Shown here piece after piece: positions 9,614 to 19,713 of a stretch of 64,000 nucleotides of DNA (the stretch's first letter is position 1; the number at the start of each line of letters is the position of its first letter). The notes beneath the pieces are model-generated. The model was not told the DNA's origin, did no database searches, and saw nothing but the letters and a program-made list of their open reading frames with translations. This DNA comes from Portulaca oleracea (taxonomy: Eukaryota; Streptophyta; Magnoliopsida; Caryophyllales; Portulacaceae). The DNA lies in contig CM055871.1 in NCBI GenBank assembly GCA_029582165.1, positions 8,625,501 through 8,689,500 on the forward strand, read 5' to 3'. Made by a program: the position numbers and the translations under genes.

Positions 9614-12600
9614 AATTGTAAAGCCTAACAATACAGGCTGTACTGGATCAATCAAACGTTATAAGTCAACAAGGCATCTTGAGTATGACAATAAACAAGT
9701 GCAATGCAATTAGATCTACTGTAATGTTTGTGCATGATCTTGTAGCACAACAATTAGGAAACACCAATTTTTTGAATATTCAAAATCCACCGTACCAACC
9801 TCTCCCCCTAAAAAAAAATAAGTTAATTTATCTAGACAACCTAATCTTGGATGCATCGCATGTGCCAAGGGCATACATAGCATGTGATTAATACATAATT
9901 TTGTTGTGTCATCTTACAAATAATTGGTAGGGGTGCTCCTAAAATAAATATTCCAACCAATGGGGCAGCTTTATGTATGCATTCAAGATTTTTTTTTTTT
10001 TTTTTTTGCAAAATTCATTGTTAAGGGAGTGTTTGGTCGAGAATTTTTCTCGAGGCCTTGTTTTTTAGTTGGGTTAAGGCCCTCTTCTTTTATGTAGTTG
10101 GTTGGCTGCGGTACCACACCTCATCGCAACTTATCACAATCCACCACAATCTAATTTTTTTAATTTAATTTGTCTTCTTATTAAAAATTAAACTTTCCAC
10201 GACTCACCATAATTTCACATGTTCTAATACATTTATAATTATTAAAATCAAAACTCACCACAACTTTTCACAACCCGCCACAATCCACCACAACTTTTCC
10301 AAACCTATCATAACTCACCACAATTCCACCACACCACACCGCACCGCGCCACACCACAACCAACTGTATAAAAGAACGGGGCCTAAATCAAACTAAACTG
10401 ACTTTCCCGTTCTTTTGTGTGTTAACACAACTAACCGCAATGCAAATTACCGCAACATATCGCAACATACCGCAAGAAAACACCGTAATCAAAAACAACT
10501 TTTTAAATCAAAAAGAAATTCAAACAATATTATTTTAATCTCAAATCAATCCACTTTTTCCAACACCTATAACTTTTTCATTTATTTTCTCCAAAATATT
10601 CAAATTTTATTAATAAAATATTTTCACCCAACAACTAACTTGACTCAAACCTATCCTATCATTTTCTATCCTAACTTATCTTAACTTAACTAATCTAACT
10701 TAAACATAACCTGACAAAAGAATAGAGCTTGAAAACTTTTTCTATCTTTGCTACTCTTTAATAGATGAATTTTTTTTTGATGTGGGATGCTATTTTCTTC
10801 ACAAGCTCAATAAACTGTTTCATAAGAAAATTAGGGAAAGTCTTTCTTAGAAAAACTCTTTATGAGAAAATCTTTCTTAATAAACTGTTTCTCAAAGGGA
10901 TTAGGCCTACAAACTTCTATTATTACTTAAATAATCCATTTCTATTTCAAATAATATTTATTTAACTTGCATAGTGTGATTAGTTTAATTTGCCTTTGAC
11001 TCTTTGAATGAGTGATTTGTTAGCTTCCTCACAGTACACAGTACTTCCTCATTCCCATATTATTTGTCACTTTAACTAATTTTCTTTTTCCTCCATAATA
11101 TCTGTCATCTTAATATTTCAATATCACATTAATTACTAATTTATCAAATTAACTATATTAATTACATCTTTTCTTCAACTTTTCTTTTTTATTCACCATT
11201 TTCCTTTTTTATTCATCATTTTATTTACCTTTTTTCTCATTTCCAAGGATAAAATTTAATATAAAGGAGAAGTTTTCTTAAATTTGTGAATGATGTCCTA
11301 AGTGACACATAATTTTGGAAGAAGGTACTCCCTCTGTTTGGTTTTATTAGTCATACTTGGAAATTGTGCCAAAACTTTGACCGTTAATATTTTAATTTAT
11401 ACAATGATTCATCATACAAAATTAATGTTATTAGATTCGTAATAAAAAATACTATTAAAAAAGTATAATATTATACTTTTTGCAAAACATTTATATTAGA
11501 AATTATTGATTAGAAATTGACACTGAAAATCGTAAATGACAGATAAAAAAGAACGGAGGGAATAACAGTTACAAAGTCTAATGCATTAAAAAGATATTAT
11601 TATTATTTTATTCGTTCCCATCAATAGATTTATAAAGTTTTCAACAAGTTAACACTTTCATATTTTATGATTGTTGGTGTGTTATTATCACATCAATGTT
11701 TCTTGATACGACTAATAGATGGCTTGCCTGTCTTATTGAAGTGACGTATTATGGTTATGTTTGGTTGGGAGAAATAGTTTTCCAAAAAAAATAATTTTCA
11801 TGAACTGTTTGTTGAAAAAGTTGCTTTCTAAGGAAAATAGTTTTAGAAAAAATGTTTTCCAAATTTTGATTTTGCCCTTTTAAGTTTAAGTTTGACTTCA
11901 AATTTTAGAAGAATTGTTATTGTCAATAAATATCAACTAAAGTACACAATTGGTATTCTAGTGATGAAATGTAAATCACCAAATTGGTCTAATATATATG
12001 AATAAGGACAATGACATAAGTTTCAGAGGAATACATAGATCTGTCTTGTTTTTATGAAATTAATATTTATTATAGTATTTACATTAACTTTTTAAATAAT
12101 TATTATTAATTATCAATTATATAAAACTTTGAATCCAACTAGCTCGAATTTGACCCATATTCTAATTTTGTCAAAAAATTGGATTCGTTGATGTTTCTAT
12201 TAGATAAATACATCTATCTAATTCAATCCAAAAAATTAGATAAATCATCAATTTATCTTCAGATTTAGATTTGATGAGCTCCCAATTTAACCCACATTCG
12301 AATTTTTACTCGTGCTACCTAAGTGTATGATAGCAAAAAGCTAAAGATCGATTGAGAACTTACTTTGTATTTTTTAACTGTCGTGGTTTGATCTAACTGT
12401 TTTTAACTATTTTACGGGTCTTTGCAATATCTTTGATGCAATTTTAGCCTTTAATGACTTTGGATCATCGCAAAGTAAAAGGATTTTGACTCAAAATAAT
12501 CCGGAGTCAGAGGTTAATAAATGAAAATAATCTAAATTTACTTTTTGACTAAGAATATGCCAAACTTTTAACTTATTTACTCTGGTTAAACCAGAATTGT

Positions 12601-15600
12601 ATTCCTACGTCATAAAGCTTACTAGACACCCTTTAACAAAATCAAAGATGCAGCAGGTATATGGTTTAATCAGTTTATATTATTTTTAGTAAGGTTGGAA
12701 CTTTTCAAAAGTGCCAAGTGAGCTTTGCAGCGTTGAAATTCAATTCTGGTTCAATAAGAGCAAATATGGTCGTGTTCTATACTGCGGTATTTTGCGGTGA
12801 GGTGTGGTGGAATTGTGGTGGGGTGTGGTGGAATTGTGGTAGATTATTGGTATGTGGGGTAGGTGAGGAGAGAAAATGTAAAAAGTAGAGGAGAAAAGTG
12901 AGGATAGAGAAAAGTGAGGAAAGAAAAAAGTAATGATTTGCGGTGAAATGTGGTGGGTTGTGGCAAACTGCGGTACTTGTGGCATCGCAGTTTGCCAACC
13001 GCAGTATAGAACACGACCTATTTCAAAAGTTTGACCCATTCTCAACCAAAAAGTCAGTTTAGATTATTTTTAACCATTCACCTCTAACTTTGGATTATTT
13101 TAAGCCTAAAACCCGAAAGAAAAACATCGAGAACTTACTTGGATGCTTGATGATCATGATCCTCATCCTCGGCCCGACACAACTTGCTGGACATAAGCAT
13201 CTGTGAGATGGTGATCTGGGTGTAATTCTCATACAAACCCATCACAGATCTCAACGCATCTCGATCGGAACCACCTTCGACATAAATGTACTCATCCACA
13301 TCGAAGAAGAACATCCATTTCGCATCGAATCTGTAACGATGCAAGCAATCATTTACTACCAAAAACTGGTTGTGGTAGTACCCATCGAATCTTTCTTGCT
13401 CTCTTATATCATGTACCGTCACGTACCTGTCAAAGAGGAAAAATGGGAGGGAATAAATCAAGTTACTTACCATACTACATGACCCGATTGTCCGGATTCG
13501 TCCGACCCGGAAAAATTGGGTGTGGTCGTGGAGTTTTCGTCATGATTTTGACGTTGATTGATTTGACAGAAAATTCAAGCATGATTCTTTTCTAATTTCT
13601 GTTGCCCGAATATGATTTAGGCCCCGTTCTTTTACACAGTGTGGTGGAATTGTGGTGAGTTTGGAAAAATTTTGATGGATTATGGTGGGATGTGGAAAAT
13701 TATGGTGGGTTTTAGATTTAATAATTGTAAACGTGTTGGAAAATGTGAAATTGTGATGGGTTGTGAAAAGTTTAACTTTTAATAAAAAGATAAATTAAAT
13801 TAGAAAAATAAGATTGTGGTAGGTTTTAGATTTAATAATTATAGATGTGTTGGAAAATGTGAAATTGTGATGGGTTGTGGAAAGTTTAACTTTTAATAAA
13901 AAGATAAATTAAATTAGAAAAATAAGATTGTGATGGGTTTTAGATTTAATAATTGTAAATGTGTTGGAAAATGTGAAATTGTGATGGGTTGTGGAAAGTT
14001 TAACTTTTAATAAAAAGATAAATTAAATTAGAAAAATAAGATTGTGGTGGGTTGTGGTGGAATATGGCAAGTTGCGGTGATGTGTGACATTGCAGCCATT
14101 CGCATAAAAGAACAGGGCCTTAGGACCGAATTTATGTTTGTTCGATTTATTTGACACGAAAAGTACGTGAAAAAATGGGTATTGCCGTATTATTGGACAT
14201 CCAGTTTTGTCTAGAACCTGAATTTTTGCTAGCTCTATCCATGAGTTATACCATGACTAGCTCACTGTCATGATGAAGGATGAGTTGCACATTGTCAGAC
14301 CAAAGGATGGAGAGGTAGGGGTATTATAACAAAGGTCGGGCCGAGAAAATTTTAGGTCAGGGTAAATTTGAGCCCATCAAATTTAGATGAAAAATCGATA
14401 TTTAAGTCCGATTTTTTTGAGAGGAGCTTTTGAAATTGAATTTAGACAATAGAGAAAAGAGTAATATTTTTTCTGAATATTTGATAAGTCCGTCAATATA
14501 CAAAGGTCGGGCTGACAAAATTTTAGGTCAGGGTAAATTTGAGCCCATCAAATTTAGATGAAACATCGATATTTAAGTCCAGTTTTTTTTGAGAGGAGCT
14601 TTTGAAATTGAATTCAAACAATAGAGAAAAGAGTAATATTTTTTCTGAATATTTAACAAGTCCGGTCAATATCGAAATTAAGTTGAAACAGAAGTGAATT
14701 TTTCCAGATCGGACAGAATTTTGTGGGGGCGTAATAAAATGAATTTTAGGACCATGCATGACTAACAATACGCACCCGAGCTCGATCCACGGCCGGAGGA
14801 CCTCCATGACCTCCACGTGGACCCCGCCGGCATCATAGAACACGAAGTGGGCCCGCCTCCCGAACAGCCGGGCATGGTGGGCCACCCACTCGCGGACCCT
14901 CTGCGGGCTGAGGTCCCCGTACAGCGGGGACCCACAGTAGAAGAAGTCGTACTTGGGCAGCTGGTCGGAAAACTTCGACAGTTCCCAGGAGTTTGGAGCT
15001 TCGGACAGGGCGGTGATGGTGGTTGTGAGGTTGACGGCGGTGTCAAAGCCGCCGTTGGTGGTCACGTGGAGGAGGAGGCGGCCGCCGGAGAAGGCGGCGG
15101 CAGGGGATGTGGAGGGAAATGTGCACGTGACGACGACGGTGGTGTAGACCCTTCCGTACCCCCAGTCCGGCAAGATGGCGGCGCCGGCGACGGCGGTGGA
15201 GGCGGCGCCGGCGGAAGATTGGTATTCGCAGGTGTAGATGGGGCGGCCGAAGACGTGGAGGGGTTTGGAAGCGAGGCCGATGACGGAGAATGTGGCGGCG
15301 CCGCCCCGGTACGCCGACATCAGGATGAAGCTGTACGCGGCGGTTCCGATAGGGTGGAAAGTCCGCTTCAACGTCCCGTTCTGCGGCGGCGGGGAGTCAG
15401 TGTCGGCGGCGGAGATAACGGCGGAGTTGCTGTCTGCGGCGGAGATTTCGGGGTTGAAGGTGTGCTTCTCGGTCGCGTTTTGCGGCGGAATGACAGCGGC
15501 GGTGGGAGTTTTGGTGGCGGAGATGACGGAGGGGGTTCTGTCGGCGGCGGATATGGCAGCGGTGGGAGTTGTGGCGGCGGAGATGTTGGGGTTGAAAGTG

Positions 15601-15947
15601 CGCTTCTGGGTTGCATTTTGCTGCGGCGATGGGGGGTACGGTGGAATGACGGCGGATTTGCTGTCGGAGGCGGCGGAGATTACGGCGGAGGGATTCTCGG
15701 CGGCGGAGATAACGGCGGAGCTGGGATTAGTGGCGGCGGGGGAGAGCCGGAAAAAGAGTGTGAAGAGGGAGCAGAGAAGAAGTGCGGCGACGAGGAAGAG
15801 CTTCATCTCGGCGGCGCAGTTGGGCCGCCTCAGAAGGCCGAGCAGCAGCCTCCTGTCGGCGGCGCCGCCTTTTCCGCCGCCGTATCGAGGTATGTCTCGG
15901 TGGTGGTGATCTTTGTCTCTAAACTTTTCTGCTTTTTCATCCTTCAT
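7759..15947 (-). CDS. GALS: GALS-type galactan beta-1,4-galactosyltransferase (GT92)
   Basis: Golgi type II membrane enzyme of the GT92 family that extends beta-1,4-galactan side chains of pectic rhamnogalacturonan I from UDP-galactose (family knowledge). Minus-strand exons are 15947-14776, 13426-13139 and 8104-7759, with phase-2 joins at both introns, giving 601 residues. A cytosolic tail is followed by one membrane segment (about 48-68, MKLFLVAALLLCSLFTLFF). Next is a low-complexity stem rich in ISAA units with three copies of a PQNxTxKxTFxP motif, then the catalytic domain. FFFDVDEYIYV in exon 2 carries the DxD-like metal/donor site. KWGFEKLVFRDVKR, KYAIQPRN and IRYFHYHGT in exon 3 are family hallmarks. 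It is about 100 residues longer than typical GALS proteins because of the stem. Intron 1 is about 1.35 kb; intron 2 is about 5.0 kb and full of MITEs. No stop or frameshift is seen. Which GALS paralogue it is cannot be decided. Confidence 0.9.
8755..8790. repeat. Compound (TA)n(CA)n microsatellite
   Basis: An alternating AT run passes directly into an AC run inside GALS intron 2. Confidence 0.9.
8822..9392. mobile_element. Inverted-repeat element, 8-bp TSD (hAT-like)
   Basis: The element is flanked by CGTGTAAG at 8814-8821 and 9393-9400. The inverted ends are CTAAGATGCACAGACTC and GTCCGTGCTTCACAG. Both arms are rich in the words GACACGGATACG and CGGACACG. An 8-bp duplication fits hAT. It is non-coding and lies in GALS intron 2. 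Confidence 0.7.
9550..9608. repeat. (AT)n microsatellite
   Basis: An uninterrupted AT repeat of nearly 60 bases inside GALS intron 2. Confidence 0.95.
10078..10383. mobile_element. Tourist-like MITE (PIF/Harbinger), TSD TAA
   Basis: The ends GGCCCTCTTCTTTTATG and TATAAAAGAACGGGGCC are inverted and flanked by TAA (10075-10077 and 10384-10386). The interior is a series of CACCACAAC-type words. It is the same family as 13620-14119 in the opposite orientation. It lies in GALS intron 2. Confidence 0.8.
10395..10735. mobile_element. Decayed MITE adjacent to the previous one
   Basis: TTTCCCGTTCTTTTGTG near 10401 and ACAAAAGAATAGAGC near 10715 form a weak inverted pair like the Tourist ends next door. 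The interior repeats ACCGCAACAT-type words. The TSD is not clear and the boundaries are approximate. Confidence 0.4.
11044..11325. mobile_element. Stowaway-like MITE, TA-flanked
   Basis: The left end CTTCCTCATTCCCATATTAT continues into TTGTCACTT. It is an imperfect inverted match to the right end AAGTGACACATAATTTTGGA. TA lies at 11042-11043 and 11326-11327. The right-hand TA is shared with the next MITE, so the two abut. It lies in GALS intron 2. Confidence 0.65.
11328..11562. mobile_element. Stowaway-like MITE (copy A of a family seen twice)
   Basis: The ends CTCCCTCTGTTTGG and AAAAAAGAACGGAGGGAA are flanked by TA at 11326-11327 and 11563-11564. The interior (ATGATTCATCATACAA, TTAGAAATTATTGATTA) matches the element at 18241-18478 along its full length, so both belong to one family. 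Confidence 0.85.
12768..13018. mobile_element. MITE with 20-bp perfect terminal inverted repeats
   Basis: GGTCGTGTTCTATACTGCGG is inverted exactly at the right end (CCGCAGTATAGAACACGACC). The element is flanked by TAT at 12765-12767 and 13019-13021. The interior words (TTGCGGTGAGGTGTGGTGG) resemble the Tourist family at 13620, so it is probably a PIF/Harbinger relative with an unusual TAT duplication. It ends 120 bp from GALS exon 2. Confidence 0.75.
13620..14119. mobile_element. Tourist-like MITE with an internal triplication, TSD TTA
   Basis: The ends GGCCCCGTTCTTTTACAC and GCATAAAAGAACAGGGCC are inverted and flanked by TTA (13617-13619 and 14120-14122). Inside, a 114-bp unit occurs three times in tandem (starts near 13711, 13825 and 13939), which makes this copy 500 bp against 306 bp for its relative at 10078. 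It lies in GALS intron 1, inside an older decayed repeat. Confidence 0.85.
14331..14672. repeat. Tandem duplication, 2 x 171 bp, in GALS intron 1
   Basis: AAAGGTCGGGC at 14331 recurs at 14502, and the following 170 bases match with few changes (for example AAATTTGAGCCCATCAAATT in both). It lies about 100 bp from the exon 1 donor. It carries no coding sequence. Confidence 0.85.
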
Positions 15948-16254
15948 GATGATTAGTTAGTGTTGCTGATCCAAAAGCAAAGGAAGGAGGGGCCCCAGTT
16001 ATGAATTTTGATCTCCCCTCCCCTGCTATGGCAATGGTACTATGGTATGGTATCCTTTTTTTTTTCTTTTTTTTTTTTTGCAATAGTGATGGTATGGTAT
16101 CTGATCCCACACCTTCGCTGTTTATTCCTCCATTTTTTAATTGTTTATTCTTTTTTTCTCTGGCAAATGCCACCCACTCTACTGCTTACATGAATCTCCC
16201 AAGTCACAACTGTTTATGACATTATGTGGCCCATACTATCATATGGGTGATGAT
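15948..16254 (-). promoter_or_regulatory. Upstream region of the GALS gene
   Basis: About 300 bp lie between the GALS start codon and the nearest insertion. The region is pyrimidine-rich on the plus strand (T runs at about 16050-16080). No confident TATA box was found. The presumed 5' UTR and core promoter lie here; everything beyond 16255 is transposon-derived, so the upstream regulatory space has been replaced by inserts. Confidence 0.35.
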
Positions 16255-16488
16255 TTTAACCACCCTTCATGTATACAACTTGAAACATATCTATCGAGAA
16301 GCCAATTCAGCAGTAGATGGGATGGCCAACTATGACCGTGATTATCCTGTTTTATCTTTTTGGTTTTCTAACCCCTCCCCCTCTTTCTTTTCTATTGTAC
16401 TCGCGGACATCTCAAGACAATGTCTTTACAGAAGAATCCCTTGAGAATGTTATTGCTGTAACCTTGTATTTACCTTAGAGAAAAAAAA
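16255..16488 (+). mobile_element. 5'-truncated LINE fragment with 17-bp TSD
   Basis: The fragment is flanked by ATCATATGGGTGATGAT at 16238-16254 and again at 16489-16505, and it ends in an A-run. It encodes the end of an RNase H-like domain (LKHIYREANSAVDGMANY) followed by a stop, then about 45 bases and the A tract. This is the standard 3' end of a plant L1-type LINE that truncated on insertion. The site is about 300 bp upstream of the GALS start codon. Confidence 0.85.
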
Positions 16489-16547
16489 ATCATATGGGTG
16501 ATGATATTACACTATTCCCTGCCAACCCTAGATATATGAATTAAAGG

Positions 16548-17809
16548 GAACTAATTAGATTTTTACACATTGAGGTTTTGTGAAACTAGGATTTTAGCCC
16601 CAAGGTTTTGAAAATTAGTCTTATCCTACCTTAAGTTTGAATCAACTAATAATTAACCCACCTAACCTTTATATTAAATATTAAATACAACGTTTTCATA
16701 TCAAGTTATTGATAAAATTAATGCTAATTGACAAAATTGCTCTTAACATAAAAGACTCACATTAGAAATGATCTAACCCATTGATGTCCCTTCACTTTGC
16801 CTTTTGCCTCTCATTCTCTAGAATACGACTGTTCCTTCATCCTTTTCTCTAATCCTTGCAAAACGAACTCTCAATTATTTGTGGACCATGATAACCATCT
16901 TGAGTCAAGATGATTCTAACCATCTTGAATTGTTTATATTTCACATTTTTGTAACTTTTATTAATATTTTTTTAATAATTATATATTTTTATTAATTATA
17001 ATAATATAATACTTATTAGCTAGGCGAAAAAAATATAATAATGGCTTAATTTTATCAATCATAGTAAAAAATTCACATTTTATACATAGTTTTATATTTA
17101 TGAAATAAATATAAATAAATAACTATTTTTAAATTGTTTATAAGTTGTAGTAACCCTAAAAATAATGAAACATACCTTTAGAATGATTTAAATATACTTA
17201 CATTTCACTTTATTAGTGATTTAGAAGAAATGTAAGATGGTTAAGAGCCATCTTATGTCAAGATGTTTATCATTTCGAAATTGTTGAAACTAATCAAACT
17301 AAGACAACAATTTATGGTTGAATCAAACTCTGAAAAGAAAAATAAACCAATCAAAACAGGGGAAGAGGAGGGCAGATTTATATGGTCATGATGATACAAA
17401 TAGAAAACAAAATCAACAGAAAAGGCATACTAAACAGAAACAATGACTCATAAAAACCTAAAACACAACCCATACCTATCATCTCTCCTGTTGCTTGGAG
17501 TTTTGCAGAGGAAAATTTCCTTAGCAGGGGAAACATAGCTTAAACACAAGGGAGGCGGGAACACAGAGGCAACACACAGTGAAACTAATTGATTAATTTT
17601 TTGGAGATGTAAAGTTGTCTTTTCATGTTTTTAATTAGAGTTATTTTAGACTTTTCACACCATCCTATAAGGGTAAAATTGACATTCACCGGAAAAGGAG
17701 TAAAATAATAAAAGGTTCAAACTTCATGTAGGATAAACCTAATTTTTCAAATCTTGGGGATAAAATTCCACTTTCACTAAACCTCAAAGGATAAAATCTT
17801 AATTTATTC
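16548..17809. mobile_element. Mutator-like foldback element, 10-bp TSD
   Basis: GAATTAAAGG flanks both ends (16538-16547 and 17810-17819). The arms are long imperfect inverted repeats: ATTTTTACACATTGAGG on the left is mirrored by CCTCAAAGGATAAAAT on the right, and both arms continue through GGATTTTAGCCCC / GGGGATAAAATTCC. It has no ORF. Another MITE sits inside. The structure is typical of non-autonomous MULEs. Confidence 0.75.
16889..17273. mobile_element. Nested MITE (copy A; copy B at 33060-33436)
   Basis: The ends ATGATAACCATCTTGAGTC and AAGATGTTTATCAT are inverted. The AT-rich interior matches 33060-33436 in reverse orientation over nearly its whole length (for example TTGTTTATAAGTTGTAGTAA). 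No clear TSD was found for either copy, so the superfamily is undecided. Confidence 0.65.
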
Positions 17810-17989
17810 GAATTAAAGGTGTCCAATATATTATCACGTTTATTTAATAAATATATAAGCTATAATTTAAATGCTCTTAAATATTTTTTTGGGGTTAAGG
17901 GTGTCTATGACCGCCCCTAGCCATTGTAAGACGGTAAATCATCGGACGATGAAGATGTTAGTTTGTGAATTTTAAAATTTGGTACAAAA

Positions 17990-18205
17990 AATCGGAAAAA
18001 ATTGAAAAAATCCCAGTCGAAACTCGAGTCGCATGCCATTTGCGGCAGAGGCGTGGCCCGGCTACGGCTAGTGCCACAATTGGCATGCGGCCAGCCGCAA
18101 CCAACACTGCGATCGGCGTGCAGTCCAACCGCTGCTAGAGCCACACGTTGATCGCGGCGTTGGTCATGGCTAGGCCGCATGCCGATCGTGACACTGGTCG
18201 CTATT
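17990..18205. other. GC-rich patch in AT-rich intergenic DNA
   Basis: About 200 bases with repeated GCATGCC, GGCATGCGGCC and GATCGGCGTGCAG words stand out from AT-rich flanks. An 87-residue minus-strand frame runs through it but resembles no family. It may be a decayed repeat or transposon end. A preceding phrase (GAATTAAAGGTGTCCA, near 17810) resembles text at about 5533. Confidence 0.4.
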
Positions 18206-18240
18206 ATGGTTTTTAGTATAAATTTATTGAATAAAAAATA

Positions 18241-18478
18241 CCACCTCTATTAGTATCTAGAAAATTGTGTTAAATCTAGAAAATTAAAAATTTTGACCAT
18301 TAATATCTTAATTTGTATAATGATTCATCATACAACATTAGTATCATTAGATTAATAATGAAAAATACTATTTGAAAAGTATACTATTATTTTTTTTATA
18401 AAAATTTTATATTAGAAATTATTGATTAAATATTGACATTGAAAACCGTAAATGACAAATAAAAAAGAACGGAGGGAG
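18241..18478. mobile_element. Stowaway-like MITE (copy B)
   Basis: Same family as 11328-11562. It is flanked by TA at 18239-18240 and 18479-18480. The right end AAAAAAGAACGGAGGGAG is intact; the left end (CCACCTCTATTAGTATC) has drifted. Confidence 0.8.
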
Positions 18479-18480
18479 TA

Positions 18481-19358
18481 TTAATTATAAATGATGAAAA
18501 GTTATAAATATGTTTGACTATGCTAAGAAATATAAATATAAGAAATAATGAACAATATATATGATATTATTATTGTATAATTCGATCAATTTTTTTCTAC
18601 TAAAATAGTAATATAATTTTTATACAAATTAAGACATTTAAAATCATATTATTTCCATGATAAGGTTTACACAAAAAAATCAGAATAGACATTTTTGACC
18701 AAAAAGAAGAATAACCGATGCCACCGGCACAAAATGACGAGAAGACCAAAATCAATTAAAAAACTGCGACCCACATGTGATATAGAGTTCATGGACAATG
18801 ATATAACATGCAAACGAATTTGTACAATACAATAAAAATATTAAATATACAAAAAAAACCACCATTTAAATATTAAATTGATGGCATGGTTTGGGGTTGG
18901 TTAGGTTGTTTGAATTCATTTTGTCCTTTTTGAGAAATCCGAGTGATCTAAGTTTTGTTTCAAGACATTTTTTAAGTGTTTTACTTTTTCTAAATTAGTA
19001 TTTTAAAATATATTAATAATAAGTATTAATTATCAATTATAAGTATTTTAACTGTATTCGATATGTCAATAAGCATAAATGATACCTTAATTGAATCAAC
19101 CCCATTCGTTAGATATATTTTTGGCATTTTTTGAAAATATAAAAAAATGAATGAAACTACTAATTTTATGAAATTTATATGTAATATTATAGTTACAGAA
19201 TTCAATTATATCATTTTATTTCAACTTAATATATGATAATATAGTTTTAATGATAAGGCAAGACATGTAAAATGTGTCTTACCCCAAGACTCATACCATT
19301 TTCGTACATAAATTACATCATTAATTGCGTAGAAACCTTGAAAATACTATTAAAGTAG
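18481..19358. other. AT-rich intergenic DNA
   Basis: No gene, clear element boundary or RNA was recognised. The sequence is strongly AT-rich with short A and T runs. Confidence 0.5.
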
Positions 19359-19367
19359 AGGAGTGTT

Positions 19368-19646
19368 TGATACAGCTCTTAATGGCACTGCTGAGCTGGA
19401 CAATTAGCTAGATAAGTTGGTTTAGCAGTAACTGAATTTGTTAGTGGGTTGTTACTTTTTGAGAGAATTTGTTGTTTACATTTCTTGGGCAGGAAGCTCC
19501 CTGTTGGTGCATATATGCCCTGTTATATTGCTTTTTGGGGTAATAAGAAAATATCACAATTTCTCTCTCTAAATTCTCTCTCACTTCTCTGTTGAAATTG
19601 CTATGGTTTCTCGGTTGAGGCAGTGATCAACCCACAAACCATATCA
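19368..19646 (+). repeat. 5' LTR of the chromovirus
   Basis: Matches 30859-31137 with few substitutions. A CT-rich block (TTTCTCTCTCTAAATTCTC, about 19560-19578) lies near its 3' end. Confidence 0.93.
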
Positions 19647-19713
19647 TTGGTATCAGAGCTTTCCGATTCTGACATCCATTTGAGGAAAGCTGGGGGTGCA
19701 CACAAGGAAACAA

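Noticed and set aside
10415..10684. Asn-rich 89-residue frame
   Set aside because: Falls within decayed MITE sequence of low complexity.
14817..15956. 379-residue plus-strand frame opposite GALS exon 1
   Set aside because: Gly-rich antisense shadow of a GC-rich exon; the minus strand carries the recognisable GT92 protein.
17917..18180. 87-residue minus-strand frame
   Set aside because: Runs through the GC-rich patch; no start context or family resemblance.
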